Of a DNA stretch of 64,000 nt, positions 29,902-43,560 are shown piece by piece. The notes under the pieces were generated by a model. That model saw only the letters and a list, made by a program, of their open reading frames with translations, did no database searches and was not told the origin of the DNA. The position numbers and the translations under genes are program-made. The stretch's first letter is position 1; each line of letters starts with the position of its first letter. The DNA lies in NCBI GenBank assembly GCA_964017125.1, contig OZ024908.1, positions 81,343,499-81,407,498 on the forward strand. Reading direction: 5' to 3'. This DNA comes from Flabesymbios commensalis (lineage: Eukaryota > Annelida > Polychaeta > Terebellida > Flabelligeridae).

Positions 29902-30295
29902 TTAAAGCGACTCTGTCGGACCAAAAATCATCATTTTTTTTTTGGCTCCTTAATATGTCCATAATATCTTCACATGTCCATGGACTAGAATTGCAGACGT
30001 TTTATAAATTTGGTGTTCCTGTGGCAACGTAACAAGTGTACAGAAACCCCCATTTATCAGTTACTATCATTTTGAATATGCATGCATGTCAGAAATTATA
30101 TTTCGTCCTTATTTCTCCTTTAAAGTGTTAACTGGTAAATGAACAACACAAAATTTAAAAAAAAACTTGCGCAATTCTAGCCTATGGGCAAAGTCATGTT
30201 GACATAATTATTATGGACATATGAAGGAGCCAAAATAAACATGATGATTTTGGCCTGAAAAATGATGATTTTGGCCTGATTATGTCACTTTGACC
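29902..30295. mobile_element. Family E TTAA element with long inverted arms
   Basis: It begins TTAAAGCGACTCTGTCGG. The left arm CACATGTCCATGGACTAGAA pairs loosely with TTCTAGCCTATGGGCA, and GGCTCCTTAATATGTCCATA pairs with TATGGACATATGAAGGAGCC. Near the right end a TGATGATTTTGGCCTGA phrase is duplicated. Non-coding. Confidence 0.6.
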
Positions 30296-31930
30296 GGTAT
30301 GGCTCATGTTCGAATGCTATAAAAGAGTCATTACATGTAATTTGAAATAAATCTCGTCTTTAGCCCATATCGCATTTGGGCAGGATGGGACATGCAAAAG
30401 TCAATCTCCCGTCTTGCCCATCCTTTCCCTGAACATCAGATTTGCAAATGTTAGGTCGCAAATTAGACAATTAAGAGTAATTTTCAAATTTAAAATTATA
30501 TAATTAGCACACTTTGACTGCTTCTGTTCAAACTCATTGCAAGGTGCCAAAACGCATTCGGTGATAATTTGTTTGTTTGTTCAAAGCAATGCAAACTCGG
30601 AACCTCGACCATTTTTCAATAATGTGTCGATTTTTTAAGACGCAGTAAATTGAATAATATTTGATCTGAAAATGTTTAATAGTGCTCAGACTTGGGTTCA
30701 ATTCCGGAATTGATCTGGAATTAGACCTGATTCTAAATCTAATTCCAGGAATTTGAATTAACTTTTAAGGAATTGGAATTTAATCGGAATTTTTAAAAAT
30801 TGCAGAAAAATAAAAAAGGAATTGAAAAATAGTCTCAACACAAATGCAAGAACGTCAGATTGTAGTGGAGGGGGGGGGGGGGGTCAGTTATTGTGAAGGC
30901 TGCACAGGCGTGCCACGAAGGGGTGTGGAGTGTTAAAACACCTGACCGGCCGTTGTTCTCTGAAAGCGACAACGCACTGCCCAGAAAATCGATACATCCA
31001 TATGCGGTGTTGTTTTAGTGTTGTCAACGTCTGCAACGTTGGCCCAGTATTGAACAAGCATTGTTCAATGTTTAATGCTCAATCCCCAGGGGTGGTTATG
31101 CTTCTATTTATCACTTTAAGTCATAAAGTAACATATTTCAATAAATGTACGCGTAGATATTACTTAATTTTAATATTACACTTACACTATTTGCAATTTG
31201 AAAAAAAAATATCCTTATATATAAATAAAAAAAATACGTGTTAAATGAATCGTTTAATTTATAATTTCAGTTATTGACATGTGTTTAATAATAATATAAA
31301 CAGTACATGTTACCCCATAATAATTATCCGTCAAATATCAAGGCAAGAATTTATTTGTATCGATTCAATTTGGCAAAATAATAAAATCAAATCATTGTTT
31401 TTCGGCAAGCATGAGGTAGGTGGATATGAGGGGTGGCCTAGCTCTACCATCTAAGTCCTCAGGTCGATTACTTTTCTGTCTTAGTCCATCTATTTATTTT
31501 ATTTTCTGATGTGTTTACTAGTCGAGTTACCTAAACAATTAGATCTCTAGTTCTGACATAAACAACCATCTTTATGCCGATGATACTCAAATTTGCATGC
31601 CTTTATCAGTTTCAAACGCTAATGAATCTCTTGAGAAGTTGTAACATTGTTTAATGGGTGTGTCGGCTTGGATGGCAGGATCTAAGCTGAAGCCTTATCG
31701 TAGCGAGACATAATGTTTTATTGAGAACAATTCTTAATTCTAGGTCAAGACATAAATCCATCTACATCAGCCAAACATCTTGGTGTAGTATTCGACAGTG
31801 GCCTGAATTTCAGAGAACACATATCCCAAGCATGTAGGGCATGCTTCTATCATATCCGTGACCTGCGTCGAATTCGAAAAAATCTGTCCTTAAATCTTGC
31901 CAAGCAAATTACAGTGGCACTAGTCAGTGG

Positions 31931-34900
31931 TAAGTCAGTTATTAGACATAGACATATAGACAGGGATATATCCTAAGCAATCTAGTAAACGTGTCTGTCA
32001 AACGGTTTATATTGTATTTTTTCCCGTAGATTTCAAATCTGCAAGATACCATTCGAGATTTTGCATTTTAATTAGCTAATTTGCATATTTCAAAAATGGC
32101 CGCCAAAAAAGTAGTCGGCTATCAATACAGTCACGACAATCCTAGAAATGTGTTGCTTAGCTCTGGGTTTTGAGATCCCATAATGCAATTTTGACGACAA
32201 TATTATTTTCAGGGTCATTTGAAGGTCATAGGTCACGCGACCATTGAAATACAATATCCCACATTTACGTTTTAGCAAAAAGTGCGCAACTTGACTTTTC
32301 TTTGGATAAAATGATGATTTGAATGCCTGATAATATATATTCGATTTCAAAGAGTTTTTCTCAGTTTTTCCCGGCAATCCTAGAAATGTGTTGTTTAGCT
32401 CCAAATTTGGGTTTTGAGATCCCATAATGCAATTTTGACGACAATATTATTTTTGTGGTCATTGGAAGGTCATAGATCACGTGACCATTGAAATGAATAT
32501 CCCACCATTTACGTTTTAGCAAAAAGTGCGCAACTTGACTTTTGATGATTTGAATGCATGATAATATATATTTAATTTCAGAGAGTTACATCTCATACAC
32601 GAGACTATATTTATTAACACAAGATGGCCGCCATAATAAAAAATGACCGCCAGCCGAACCAAAAATCAAGATATCTTAGCTTCTAGATATTATATTTAAG
32701 CGATTTTATTGTATAAATTAGGGTTTTTGGATCAAGGAATACAATGCCAGACATCATTATACTGTCAAATGATTTTCTAGAAGGTTTTGATGTCTTTTTG
32801 ATCTCTGTAGTTTGATATTTTTGCAAAATTGTGTTATATCATAGTTATATTTGAATACCTTCCTCCCAGTATGAGGTTATTATCCGCACACTGTTCTGCA
32901 TTTACATGCTAACATGATATAAAGTAAAACCATAATACATCACATGTATATGACAGCGATAAAAGAGGTAAATAGACTTAAGATTTACATTATAAGACGT
33001 CACTGTTATTTTGTAGAGTAAGTAGAACTACTACCCAGGGGGTGAACATCATATTTTCTGGAAAACTGACACGGCATGTTGTAAAAGTTTGGGCACCTGA
33101 AATGATATCTAAATATATTTAGGATCACATCTAGGTGCACAACCGTGCAAATCGACTAGGCCCTACTGGAAATTGACAGAAAACCAATAATGGCGGCCAT
33201 TACCGAAAAACCTGAATTTGTCAATATATCAGTCAATATTTAAGATAATTTGCTTTTAAAGTTGTCTAGACCGATATTTTCAAGGTCAAAGATCAATAGA
33301 AAAGCAGTCCTGAAGTAATGTTACGTCTTGTGAATATGTATATCAGTACACACAACTCTGATTTTATGTTTTGGACATAATGTTTCGCACTGGATATTAA
33401 TAATAAATTTTAATAAGAATGTATCATGAGCAGTCGATATCATAACAATGATAATGTTTATTGATCATAAACTTGATATAAAATAAGTATTAGCCCTTGC
33501 AGTGATATAGCATTTGGTATTATAATCACTTCATAACAAGTCTAAGGGGTACTGGGATGGTTGCTAGTAGTAGCACTTTTCGCACCCACCTGTGGAGGGT
33601 CATTAGGGATCTGTCCCGTCTGTTGCATGTTGCACTGCATGGTACAGAAGCACTAGTATACAGCAATTATCCAAGGAAGGCTGCAGCCTACACGTGGCTG
33701 GCTATGATATGGTGAAGGATTGCCAGCGGGGAAGCCTGTTTCCTCCACTCAATAGTGGTGCCAATGCAGCTCCGCATCAGTGCAGGCACTGATGTTGGCC
33801 ATGCTAGAGCCTTAAACTACAGGCAATATTGTTTGACATTAGATCTCTCACGTGGGATGAATGGAGTTACCCTCAATAATGACAGTGTTTCAGCATTAAA
33901 TTGCATATCAAAACCCAAGTCTACGATCGTCTTGGCATGTCCGGGGGTAAATCCCCTAGACATGCCCAGAACATCGGGCAGCAGCTCACCATGCCCTATC
34001 ACCCCACCCTCACGTCATAATCTGTACATCGGTCATCAATGGACATCAATGGACTGCATTGTTTTTTATCGTACTACAATATCACTTAAATGACCATTAG
34101 TGCCGAGCGACGTAGGCATTATTCTACGACAACTAGTAGTCAGCCTGAAGCTGCAAACAACAAAATCGAATGACACTCAATATAATACTGCCAAAATAAC
34201 CACCGTTTGTCGGGATTAGCTATGTATAAGACATGTTAGAGGATCATTAAATTTGGGTTTGGTTAACAAAAAATTAAAAAAAAGTTTTATAGTGTATGAA
34301 AGACAATTGTGTTATTCAATTATCATGATCATTTTCAGTCACATTCTACATAACAGGGGATTTTTCTTTTCTCATTCGGGCAGTTTTTGTTGCAATCCTT
34401 CTTGCAGCCACAAAACATTGCGTGTCATATGTACACCCTGATTACATCGCAATGTGAACAGCCTGGTTTAGCCGGGTATCATAATTGTGGTGGTCTTGGT
34501 GGGTTTGTAGATTTACTTGGGATCAGTTTTACAACCCGTCCTCAGGCTTGCAGGTAAGCTTAGCGACGTAAGTGGACTTGTCAAGCGTAGTTGCCAATGA
34601 TGCACGCTCTAGATGTTGCTCGAAAGCAAGAGGGTGGCAGCAATTTCAGCAGTGCTGATTTGTTATTATAAAATCGACGAATCTGAGTATATATAGCTAT
34701 ATCACAGCCTTCGAAGTTGGATTATGTGTTCACAAGAAGCTACTTTGCCTGGTCATACATACACATCTACCAATATTTCAATGTGAGCACCATGGCATCA
34801 TCAGCTATCATGTTATTTCTATTTACTGTGAACACTGATGGAGGCATATTGCTAAATTCATGATCACCAATAAAGTTGTTAATGATAATGTCTCCACCAC

Positions 34901-37382
34901 TTAATATTTTGTGTGCTATTTGCAGAAGAGTAGAAATGTCATCACTCTTGTCAGACGAATAAATTTCTCTTATATACTATTCTGGTTTCTGGTTCTGAGT
35001 CTGGTCATTCACGGGTGACAAGAGCTTCCTATAATTATGATACTTAAAGTAATGGCAGCTGTGGACACCATTTATTTCACAGCAAAACCAGAATCTGTGC
35101 TGAACATAGCAAAATAGCTAGCAGGGAGTGATCCAAGAGGTTTTCAAGAGTTTTTCCAACAAGACTCGTTTTCTTGCTTTCCTATGTCAGACATCGTACC
35201 AGGATGAACAAAGTGATCCTTCCATTTCCAAAATTTTACTTAGGTGGTGGATAAAACAGGGTGTACTAATTACAGTCACATACATTGCATTGTATATTTG
35301 GTGATTGGTCGTTCATCTCAAGACAGCTATCCATTCACGAGTTTTTTTCGCTGCAATGGGTCATGCGAACTTAAAGACACTGTCATTTATTCTCATTATC
35401 AGCAGACGAGATACCATCGGCTATCCATTCTTTACTGGCATGTAAAGTTGGCTGAATGATATAACTACAATGGAAGACTTTGCTGACGATGGTGCTCCCA
35501 TTGAAATCACGATAGATGTATGACCAGTCACAGCAGCTTCTTGTGAACTCATATTTCAACAAGAGTGACATCTTTGAAGGCTGTGATATAGATACGCTAA
35601 GAGACAACACGTTCTTAAATAATTAATACGTCAACAGTGCTGAAGTTGTTGCCACCCAATGAAACAGCATATAAAGCATATAAAACATGCAGCCAAGCCA
35701 TCCTCAAGCCTTAGGACTATGTATGGGTTGTAGAAAATGGCAAGTTGTTTCCTGTTCAATCTACATGTACAAACCCACCGTCGCCACCATATATGATTCA
35801 CTAAATATCATCCCTGCAAGAAGGGTTGCAGCAAGAACTGTTAGTGTGAGAAAAGGGAAATCGCTGCTATGCATGATGTGACTGTCCGGAATCCCCAAGC
35901 AAATGCAGCTTTGCACAACATAAGACATAATCCTAATAATTAAATAGCATAACTGCGTCATATACTTTTTAAACATTCTTTTAAGCACACCCAATTTCAA
36001 TAATTCTCTAATCGATATAGCTGTGTGCATGTTGCTTCCTGCAAACAGTAGTTCCTTCGACAGTATTATTTTTAGAGCTCTTAATTTTTGTTTCGTGTAA
36101 CTTTAGGTTAATTATGTTTTGAAATGATTATTGTAACAAGTGATGTAACACTACAAGGTTTAATACTTATGTTAGTTTAATGTTTTTTTTTATCAAATGT
36201 GATTAATAATATCTAGCATTAATTTCACACTATCAATGCATAGCTTTGTGTACTATCTTGTTAAGAAGACATAAAATCACTTCAGGGCTGGTTTTATACT
36301 GATCGCTGATCCTAAAAACATAGGTTTAGATACCTTTAAAACCAAATTATCTGAAATATTGATCGGGTTATTGACAAATTAAGGTTTTTCGGTGATAGCC
36401 GCCATTATTGGTCTCCTGCCAATTTCCAGTAGTCGATTAGCAAGGTTGTGCACCTAGGTTGTGATCCTAAATATATGTAGATATCATATCAGGTGTCCAA
36501 ACTTTTACAACACGCCGACTCTCAGTTTTCCAAAAAATATGATGTTAACCCCCTGGGTAGTAGTTTTACATTTATACTCTACAACATAAAAGTGCCGTAT
36601 TATAATGTAAATTATATGTTCATTAACCTCTTTTATCGCTGTCATACACATGTAATGTATATGGTTTAACTTAGCATGTGAATTCAGAACAGTGCGCGGA
36701 TGATAAACTCATTCTGGGAGGAAGTCATTCAAATATAACTATGATGGCGTAGATGGATCACAATTTTTTTCCAAAATATCAAACAATAGAAATGAAAAAT
36801 CACGAAAAACCTCTAAAAATGATGCTTGGCATTGTATTCCTTGATCCAAAAACCTTAGTCCAGCCACTAAAATCGCTTAGATATGATATCTGGAAGCTGA
36901 GATTTCTTGATTTTGGATTCGGCTGGCGGCCATTTTAAATTATGGCGGCCATGTTGTATTAATAAATATAGTCTTGTGTATGAGATGTAACTCTCCGAAA
37001 TTAAATACATATTATCAGGCATTCAAATCATCATTTGATCCAAAGAAAAGTCAAGTTGCGTACTTTTTGCTAAAATGTAAGCGCAGGGTATTTATTTCAA
37101 TGGTCACGTATATTGAAATATTGTCGTCAAAATTGCATTATGGGATCTCAAAACCAAAATTTAGAGCTAAATACCACATTTCTAGGATTGCCCGGACAGT
37201 ATTGATAGCCGATTATTTTTTTGCGGCAATTTTGGAAATATGCAAATCAGCTAATTAAATATGCAAAATCTCGAATGGTATCTGGTAATCTACGGGAAAA
37301 AATACAATAGACACCGTTGAGAAAAGTTTGACAGACACGTTTATTAGATTAATTGGGATATATCCCTGTCTAATAGACATAT
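31931..37382. mobile_element. Giant palindromic (foldback) element
   Basis: The two halves are diverged reverse complements over almost their whole length. The ends share CAGGGATATATCC (31970 and its complement near 37365). Matching landmarks include GAGATCCCATAATGCAATTT, GGATCCAAGGAATACAATGCC-like words, TTTTATCGCTGTCAT and CTACTACCCAGGGGGT. The left arm (31931-35100, minus a 0.6 kb insertion at 33541-34150) and the right arm (35100-37382) are each about 2.3-2.5 kb. The left arm also has an internal duplication (32160-32340 against 32395-32590). Near the centre each arm carries a decayed coding fragment pointing outward (left on minus, right on plus). Both fragments show a FEGCDI-like phrase, LLPP and a closing Cys-rich KKGC/KKDC stretch. 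It looks broken in several places. The superfamily is not known to me. Confidence 0.6.
33541..34150 (+). repeat. Dispersed repeat, copy 2, inserted in the palindrome's left arm
   Basis: Homologous to 2645-3100 (GGGATGGTTGCTAGTAGTAG, ATTAGATCTCTCAC, CCCTAGACATGC). The palindrome's arms pair on either side of this block but not through it, which shows it is a later insertion. This copy has fewer gaps than copy 1. The family is unknown. Confidence 0.6.
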
Positions 37383-37592
37383 CGCTGGATTACAACGCGT
37401 CCAGAACTAGGCCTACCTTGCCTTCCGAAAATTACTTAAATCTCACCTATTTGATCTGGCTTTCCCATCCTAGCCCCTCAGCGACCTGGCTCCCTGTTGA
37501 CGAACCTGCTTTGGCCTCGATTATGACACATGATCACGCTAAGGATTTGTGCGCTTCTGAGCTCGGTCTGCTGAAGATATAGGCGCTAAAGA

Positions 37593-37981
<389 letters not shown>

Positions 37982-38180
37982 AAATATAAATATCACGGAC
38001 CTAATATAAAATTATCCATACATTCATGCTATTCCTATCAATCAGTTAAATTGTATAATGCACTAAATTATTTTAATGAACTCTAATAACATGACAGGGG
38101 ATACAACGTATTATTAAAAAGTAAAGAGGTGTGATAGTGCGCGGAAGCGGCGGGGGGGGGGGGATACGATAACACTGTTG

Positions 38181-41100
38181 AGCGTGACAGTTATAGTAGT
38201 CTAGTCAATGTAGTGACAGACCCGGCACAAATTGCAGCATACTTTTTTTCTCTACAATGCATTTTGGAAAGGTCTCTAGATCAACATACTAAAAATGCCC
38301 CAAAATGCCTCTTGGGGAAATAATAATGTCAAATTTGCATAAATCCAATATGGCCGTCTAATTTCCAAATGATTTGTCGATATAACTGATTCTAAGCGAG
38401 TTGTTTTTATGATTTCAAAATTTGATATGACTAGGTGAGCGTTTAGAGGACACAAAGGCTTACTTAGGTAATATTTCGAATTCGCATAAATCCAATATGG
38501 CCGCCCAAAAAACAGGAAATCCTCATTATACCTGTAAAGGAGGTTATGTTCCGGTGTTTTTGGTTTGTTTATCTGTCCGTCAGCAGGATTGCTTATAAAG
38601 TAATGAACGGATTTACATGCATTAAACTTTTATCAGAGGTGTATCTCAGGCCAAGAGACAATTCAATCAATTTTGGAGTGATCCGGATTACGATTCAGAT
38701 CCAGGATCGGGATTGCGATCCGTATCACGCAGCGGAGGTTTGCAGTCTCTGACATATTGTCTAGTAATATATGTTATCAGGTTATTGTGCAACTACCGTT
38801 TTGCTTCAAGATATCTTATTGATGATTCGACTTTAAAAAGCTATACATTTTGCCGAATTTTGAACGAATTGAAGTGCATCAGGACACAGACATTTCAAAC
38901 CATATGTCAGATCAAGTTCTTCAGTATGAGGCAGATAATGTTCACCAAAACACCATTACCATAGATATAGTTGTAAGTGTGTAAAACATTCCATGGTATA
39001 GGCAAGATAGTCATTATCACACAAGAAACCAAAATAACTTATATGCATCTCTTGATGCCCTTTGGAAAGCCTTATATATGGCGACAAAAGAGGCCAGAAT
39101 GGTCTAGTTTAATGCAAATGGCGCAGAAAGGCAGCCACCCTGGTCAATTTTCAATATTTTATCTTCCTGTGATTTATATGAATCCCAGCTGCCAAATGTG
39201 TTCTTCCTGGCCACAAAATATACCTATTATAGCCTTCGACCAACCGCTCTGGTGGAAAGCACCTCAGATACGCGAAAGTCAGAGTCACAATACTATGCAT
39301 AGGGGACTCCGGGCATTTGTATTAAGCCTTGGCTTCCACACAGAACACTGTAATGAGCTTTCTTGCATCCATTGGTCATATGATGACAGGGCATGGTCTT
39401 CAAGATGTACATTAAATTTATGCCAGCAATGCAGTCAGTCATATATTGTCTAGTAAATCTGATGAAAAACTATCAGAGGACCCTTAGTTGATGCTTCCCT
39501 TAATGTCATGGTGGGCCCTAATGTCCAAACTTGTACATGTAGACCGTCATGAAAAGAACAAATTAGCACTGCACAACATCCAGAGCATACAGCTTGGGAT
39601 GATAACTGATGGCGAGATAATCAAACTAAAATGGACTCAAAACAACATCATATAAGACAGAAGCTGAACCACAAAAGCAGCATTTTCTGGAGCAGCTTGT
39701 CGAGTTCTACGATGAATTCACATCAGGTACCCTTTCACTAACTGATGTCCAATCAACGAATCTTATTAAGGATTCCAGTGAAATTTTCCTGAATATGAAT
39801 AATTATTTGCAGACATCCCGAAATTCCACATTGTGGCTCCGGTATACACGGACATGGTGGATATACTCAGACAATTCCCCAATTAACTTAAAAGCAGAGA
39901 GAACAGGTAATTGAAAAGTTCTTTTACAAGCCACCCATGACATTTTACCTAATTTTACAGAAAGTGGTTATAACCTGTGAAAAAAAATCATAATAAAACC
40001 CCAAGAACTACAACAGAAGTATAAACCTAAGGGTACCATGTCGTGCATCGAAGCAATCATTTCTGGGCTGGACTCTCGCTAGATTTATCCATTGAGGAAA
40101 TCCTTATGAAGTCAGTGAAGTCCACTGGAGGTTTAACAAGAGAAACAGTGATATGATAGGTCCAACGACTTGTGTGACAGATGTCACGTCATATATGCCT
40201 TGCAATCAACAATTTTAATAATACCTGTCCGTTGAATAAAATACAAGGGAATGAGAAACAAAGAGAGGCAACACCAACTAGAATAGAGATAGATACCCGC
40301 GGCTTGTCTGGTCGAAAGAAGTCTATTCAGCGATAACCCCCCGACTTTACATAATATTGACACAGGAATTACAGTTAATGTCAAATCTAGCAGTGCTAAA
40401 ACAGTAAATACTATGGTGATGAAAATGTATTCTGTGATATACCTTTAACATGTTTAAGAAAAAAAAAGATATATATAATTTCAATGGCACCGAATAATTG
40501 CATCAAAATAAGTGATTAAATCATAAATATTGATCCACAACTAGTCGTCCAGTCTGGTGGTGACTTGTGAAAGCAGATATATATAGGGCATCCTTCAAGA
40601 GGAGTTTAGCTGATGATTTGAGAGTACAAGTTTGATGGTCATGGTATCCACCAGGAATGTTTGAGTGGGAAGGGGGTTCCAAAAAGAGTGGGGGGTCTGG
40701 GGGGTCCCAAGGAGACAGAAAGAATGACAAACTGAAATGAAGGGGAGATATCCCCCTTTGGTGTTGAGTAGGGGGGGGGGGGAGGTCTTGACGAAACCCT
40801 GATGGTTTTATTTGTATTGGGTGATCCAGCAAAGCTCAATATTTTATATATTTCGCACCTTGTACAGTGACAGATATAACGGTTTTGGTGAAAGTTTTAT
40901 GTATATATGAGGTACATGTGCTAGTTAAATGAACATGAACAATAGACATATAAATAATGGACTGGGTGATGGTTAATGTAGTATTAGATAACACAATAAC
41001 TAAAAAATGTCCTCGACAACTACTACTAACCTATAAATGTTAATGAAATATCTTGATTATTTTCTAGGCAGCCCTGAATGCTTATTTCTGTGTAGAAAAT

Positions 41101-41713
41101 TTTCAGACTAAGTAAATAGTCCAGCCGTACATACATAGCTAGTTTTTTTTAAAAAAAACAATGTTGTATAGTCTTACAATAATTAAGTTCTGTGTTCATG
41201 TTATATGTTTGCTGGTAGAATAGATCACTGAGCAATTATTTGGGCGGCCATATTGGATTTATGCGAATTTTGGTAGTACTTCTTTTTCAACTTTTTACCA
41301 TCTAATAAAACTAAGTTCAGAAGTACAAAATAAATTTAATAAACTGAAATACATGTAGTTAGTTAAAAAGTTAGTTTTTTAGAATGGCGGCCATTTTGGA
41401 TTCATGTAAATTCTGAAAGTACCCATTTGAAGCTTTTATCATCTAACAGATTCATCAGTTTACTTTAAATGTCATTAAAATGTTCAAAATGGCTTGCTTA
41501 GCACTAGTTATAAGAAGGTACAGGTCATATTCTGAACATTCGGCGGCCATATTGGATTTATGCAAATTTGACATATTTTCCCAAGGGGCATTTCGGGGCA
41601 TTTTTAGTATGCTATCTAGAGACCCTTCTGAAATGCATTCCAAAAAAATATTCTGTTGCAATTTGTGCTGGATCTTTCTGTCTTTTGTTATTATTTCTAA
41701 TTGTCACGGCAGC
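38181..41713 (+). mobile_element. 3.5 kb inverted-repeat element with a decayed gene of an unassigned family
   Basis: The left end (GCGTGACAG, then CAGCACAAATTGCA-like, then TAGATC...CATACTAAAAATGCCCC) pairs with the right end near 41230-41713 over about 300 bp. Both arms contain AATTTGCATAAATCCAATATGG-type words. Between them, plus-strand coding remains occur at 38900-40440. Short conserved phrases include ADNVHQN, TFHGIG, AFDQPLWWKA, FLASIGHMMTGHGLQDVH, NAVSHI and KAERTGN. From memory, proteins with these phrases are common as uncharacterised multi-copy models in cnidarians, molluscs and echinoderms. I do not know a named transposase family for them. The gene is clearly broken in many places. 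A GGAGGTTATGTTCCGG...GCGGAGGTTTGCAG repeat lies at 38538-38750. The G-rich patch near 40660-40790 is unexplained. Confidence 0.55.
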
Positions 41714-42738
41714 TTACACTGCAGCGCAATTTTGTAGGGTCAATTGTTTTTAACCAAATCTACACCACTTATTGATCATGTGACATCACATGTACCAATT
41801 TACGGTCGTCAATAATTTATCATTGAAATTGGAAGTATTGTTTTTGTTATATACTTTAAGCCGCCATATAAAATAAAACAATATTTCGGTTCACATTATC
41901 ACATTATCGTGAATTGTTTTTAAAAATGACACTAGCTTAACAATTGATACAAGTAAACTTATAGTAATCATGTGAATAATATAAAAAATAAACAACATGT
42001 AATTATTTGGCAAATCGCATTATCTATTTTCAATGACTCACTGATGATTTTAGTATTTTTCATTCAATATTAGTTTAACTTTAAATTTGCGCACTACGTT
42101 ATTTATTTATTTGCTTACGCTACAACAAATATACAAAAATTATACAAAATATCCAATGTAATGACCAATAATTTAATACGAAGTAATATTAAAATACATT
42201 TCACAATAATTAGCTTAGTTGATTTTGAATGATTTACTTTGTGATAATAAAATTCTCTCTCACAAAAAATGTGTCGTTTATTATTCTCACAATAAAATAC
42301 TTTGTGCCTAAAATAATTGTATAGCATATTTGAAAAATTCGGAATTAGAAAGGAATTAGAAATCAGGAATTTGAATGTCAATTGGAATTATAAAAACTGA
42401 AAATAAAGGAATTGGAATAAGCCTCGGAAATACAAAAAGAAATTGGATCAGGAATTGGAATTAAAAAATGGAATTGAACCCAGGTCTGATATTGCTCATT
42501 TGTAAATCAAGGAAATGTATCAAGCAAATTTTTCACACGATTAAAGTTTTTCCTCTTTTCGCCAAATATGTCTTATTGTTGATTTTACAATATCTACAAA
42601 AACAGATTTTAGAGGAAAAATTAATTTCTTGACCTGACCTTTTTATTGCTAACAATATAGTTTGATTGGCCACACGATTTTTCCAACTTTTCCTCCATCA
42701 CTTTTTATACAAAAATATATTTTTTAAATCATAAAGTG

Positions 42739-42986
42739 TTAACCCTTGTCCTGCTGAATTGTTTGAATTGTATTTTTCGTCATTTAAAGCTGGAATTGCT
42801 AACGCAATTTCCAGCTTCAAATGACAACAAATATTTTTATTTTTTGAAAATATACATCTTCTTAATTGAGTTATTACACTAACTGAACATCTGCCACCAA
42901 CTATATTATCCATTTCAGTGACATATTATTTGGCTTAAAATATGCTTAAAACCGTATATATCCGGGTTTAGCAGGACAAGGGTTAA
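42739..42986 (+). mobile_element. Family D TTAA-flanked MITE, best copy
   Basis: The 17 bp termini TTAACCCTTGTCCTGCT and AGCAGGACAAGGGTTAA are perfect inverted repeats including TTAA. Inside, CATTTAAAGCTGGAATTGC and GCAATTTCCAGCTTCAAATG form a second hairpin. The length is 248 bp and there is no coding. The CCCTTG ends with a TTAA target point to piggyBac-like mobilisation. Confidence 0.75.
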
Positions 42987-43049
42987 TGTCTGTAGTCGCT
43001 AAGCTAATCATGAGGATGTGTCAACGCAATTTGCCTGTGATTGAGCATG

Positions 43050-43560
43050 AATTATTTATTAGCTTCTTAAACCTTTCACCGCTGAGCACGATTATCATCG
43101 TTTTTAAAGGGACTGGCCCAGGCTAAAATCATAAAAAAATCCGTGATTTTATTTCGGCTTCTTAATATGACCATATGATGTAAACATGTCCATAGACTAG
43201 AAGTGCAAAAGTTTTTTATTTTTTGTGCTGCACATTCACAAGTTAGGCTAGATATAGAGACGAAATTCCCGTATTTCTAATTTTTGACATGGTTGGCAAT
43301 AATTAGACCTCAGGAATTTCGTCTCTATCTACTAGCCTAACTGGTGAATGCGCAGCACAAAAATTAAAAACGTTTGCAGTTCTAGTTTATGGACATGTTT
43401 ACATCATATGGTCATATTAAGAAGCCGAAATAAAATCACCGATTTTTTGATGATTTTAGCCTGGGCCAGTCCCTTTAATCTGTTTTATTGGCAGATTAAA
43501 TTACAGTTATTTGCCTGTCGTTAGTTACCAATGAAATGACCGTATATCACTATAAATTCA
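43050..43560 (-). repeat. Family B module, minus orientation, opened by a family E element
   Basis: Before the insertion: ACCGCTGAGCACGATTATCA. After it: ATCTGTTTTATTGGCAGATT and TTAGTTACCAATGAAATGA. Together these match the reverse complement of family B (CTAATAAAACAGATTAAAAA, TTTCATTGCCAAT). The break is at a TTAA of the repeat. Confidence 0.55.
43103..43478. mobile_element. Family E TTAA element, best copy
   Basis: AGGGACTGGCCCAGGCTAAA at the left and TTTAGCCTGGGCCAGTCCCT at the right are exact inverted termini, each bordered by TTAA (43103-43106 and 43475-43478). The arms continue for about 150 bp (GGCTTCTTAATATGACCATA against TATGGTCATATTAAGAAGCC). It is a 370 bp non-coding foldback. 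Relatives lie at 26533 and 29902. Confidence 0.75.

Larger units (their letters stand above)
31540..37592 (+). mobile_element. LINE reverse-transcriptase fragment, split by an insertion
   Basis: The left piece (31540-31930) encodes NNHLYADDTQICMPLS, the catalytic YADD block, and later KHLGVVFDSGLNFREHI and LNLAKQIT. These are typical of the reverse transcriptase of CR1/L2/Rex-type LINEs. The right piece (about 37383-37592) resumes with LDYN and ends in a short, LINE-like C-terminal tail before the TGAT repeat. The break in the reading falls exactly where the giant palindrome sits. The element is 5'-truncated and carries stop codons. The 3' simple-repeat tail fits this LINE group. Confidence 0.65.

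Noticed and set aside
38977-39453. 158-residue frame as an intact gene
   Set aside because: It covers only part of a decayed element gene whose similarity continues in other frames on both sides.
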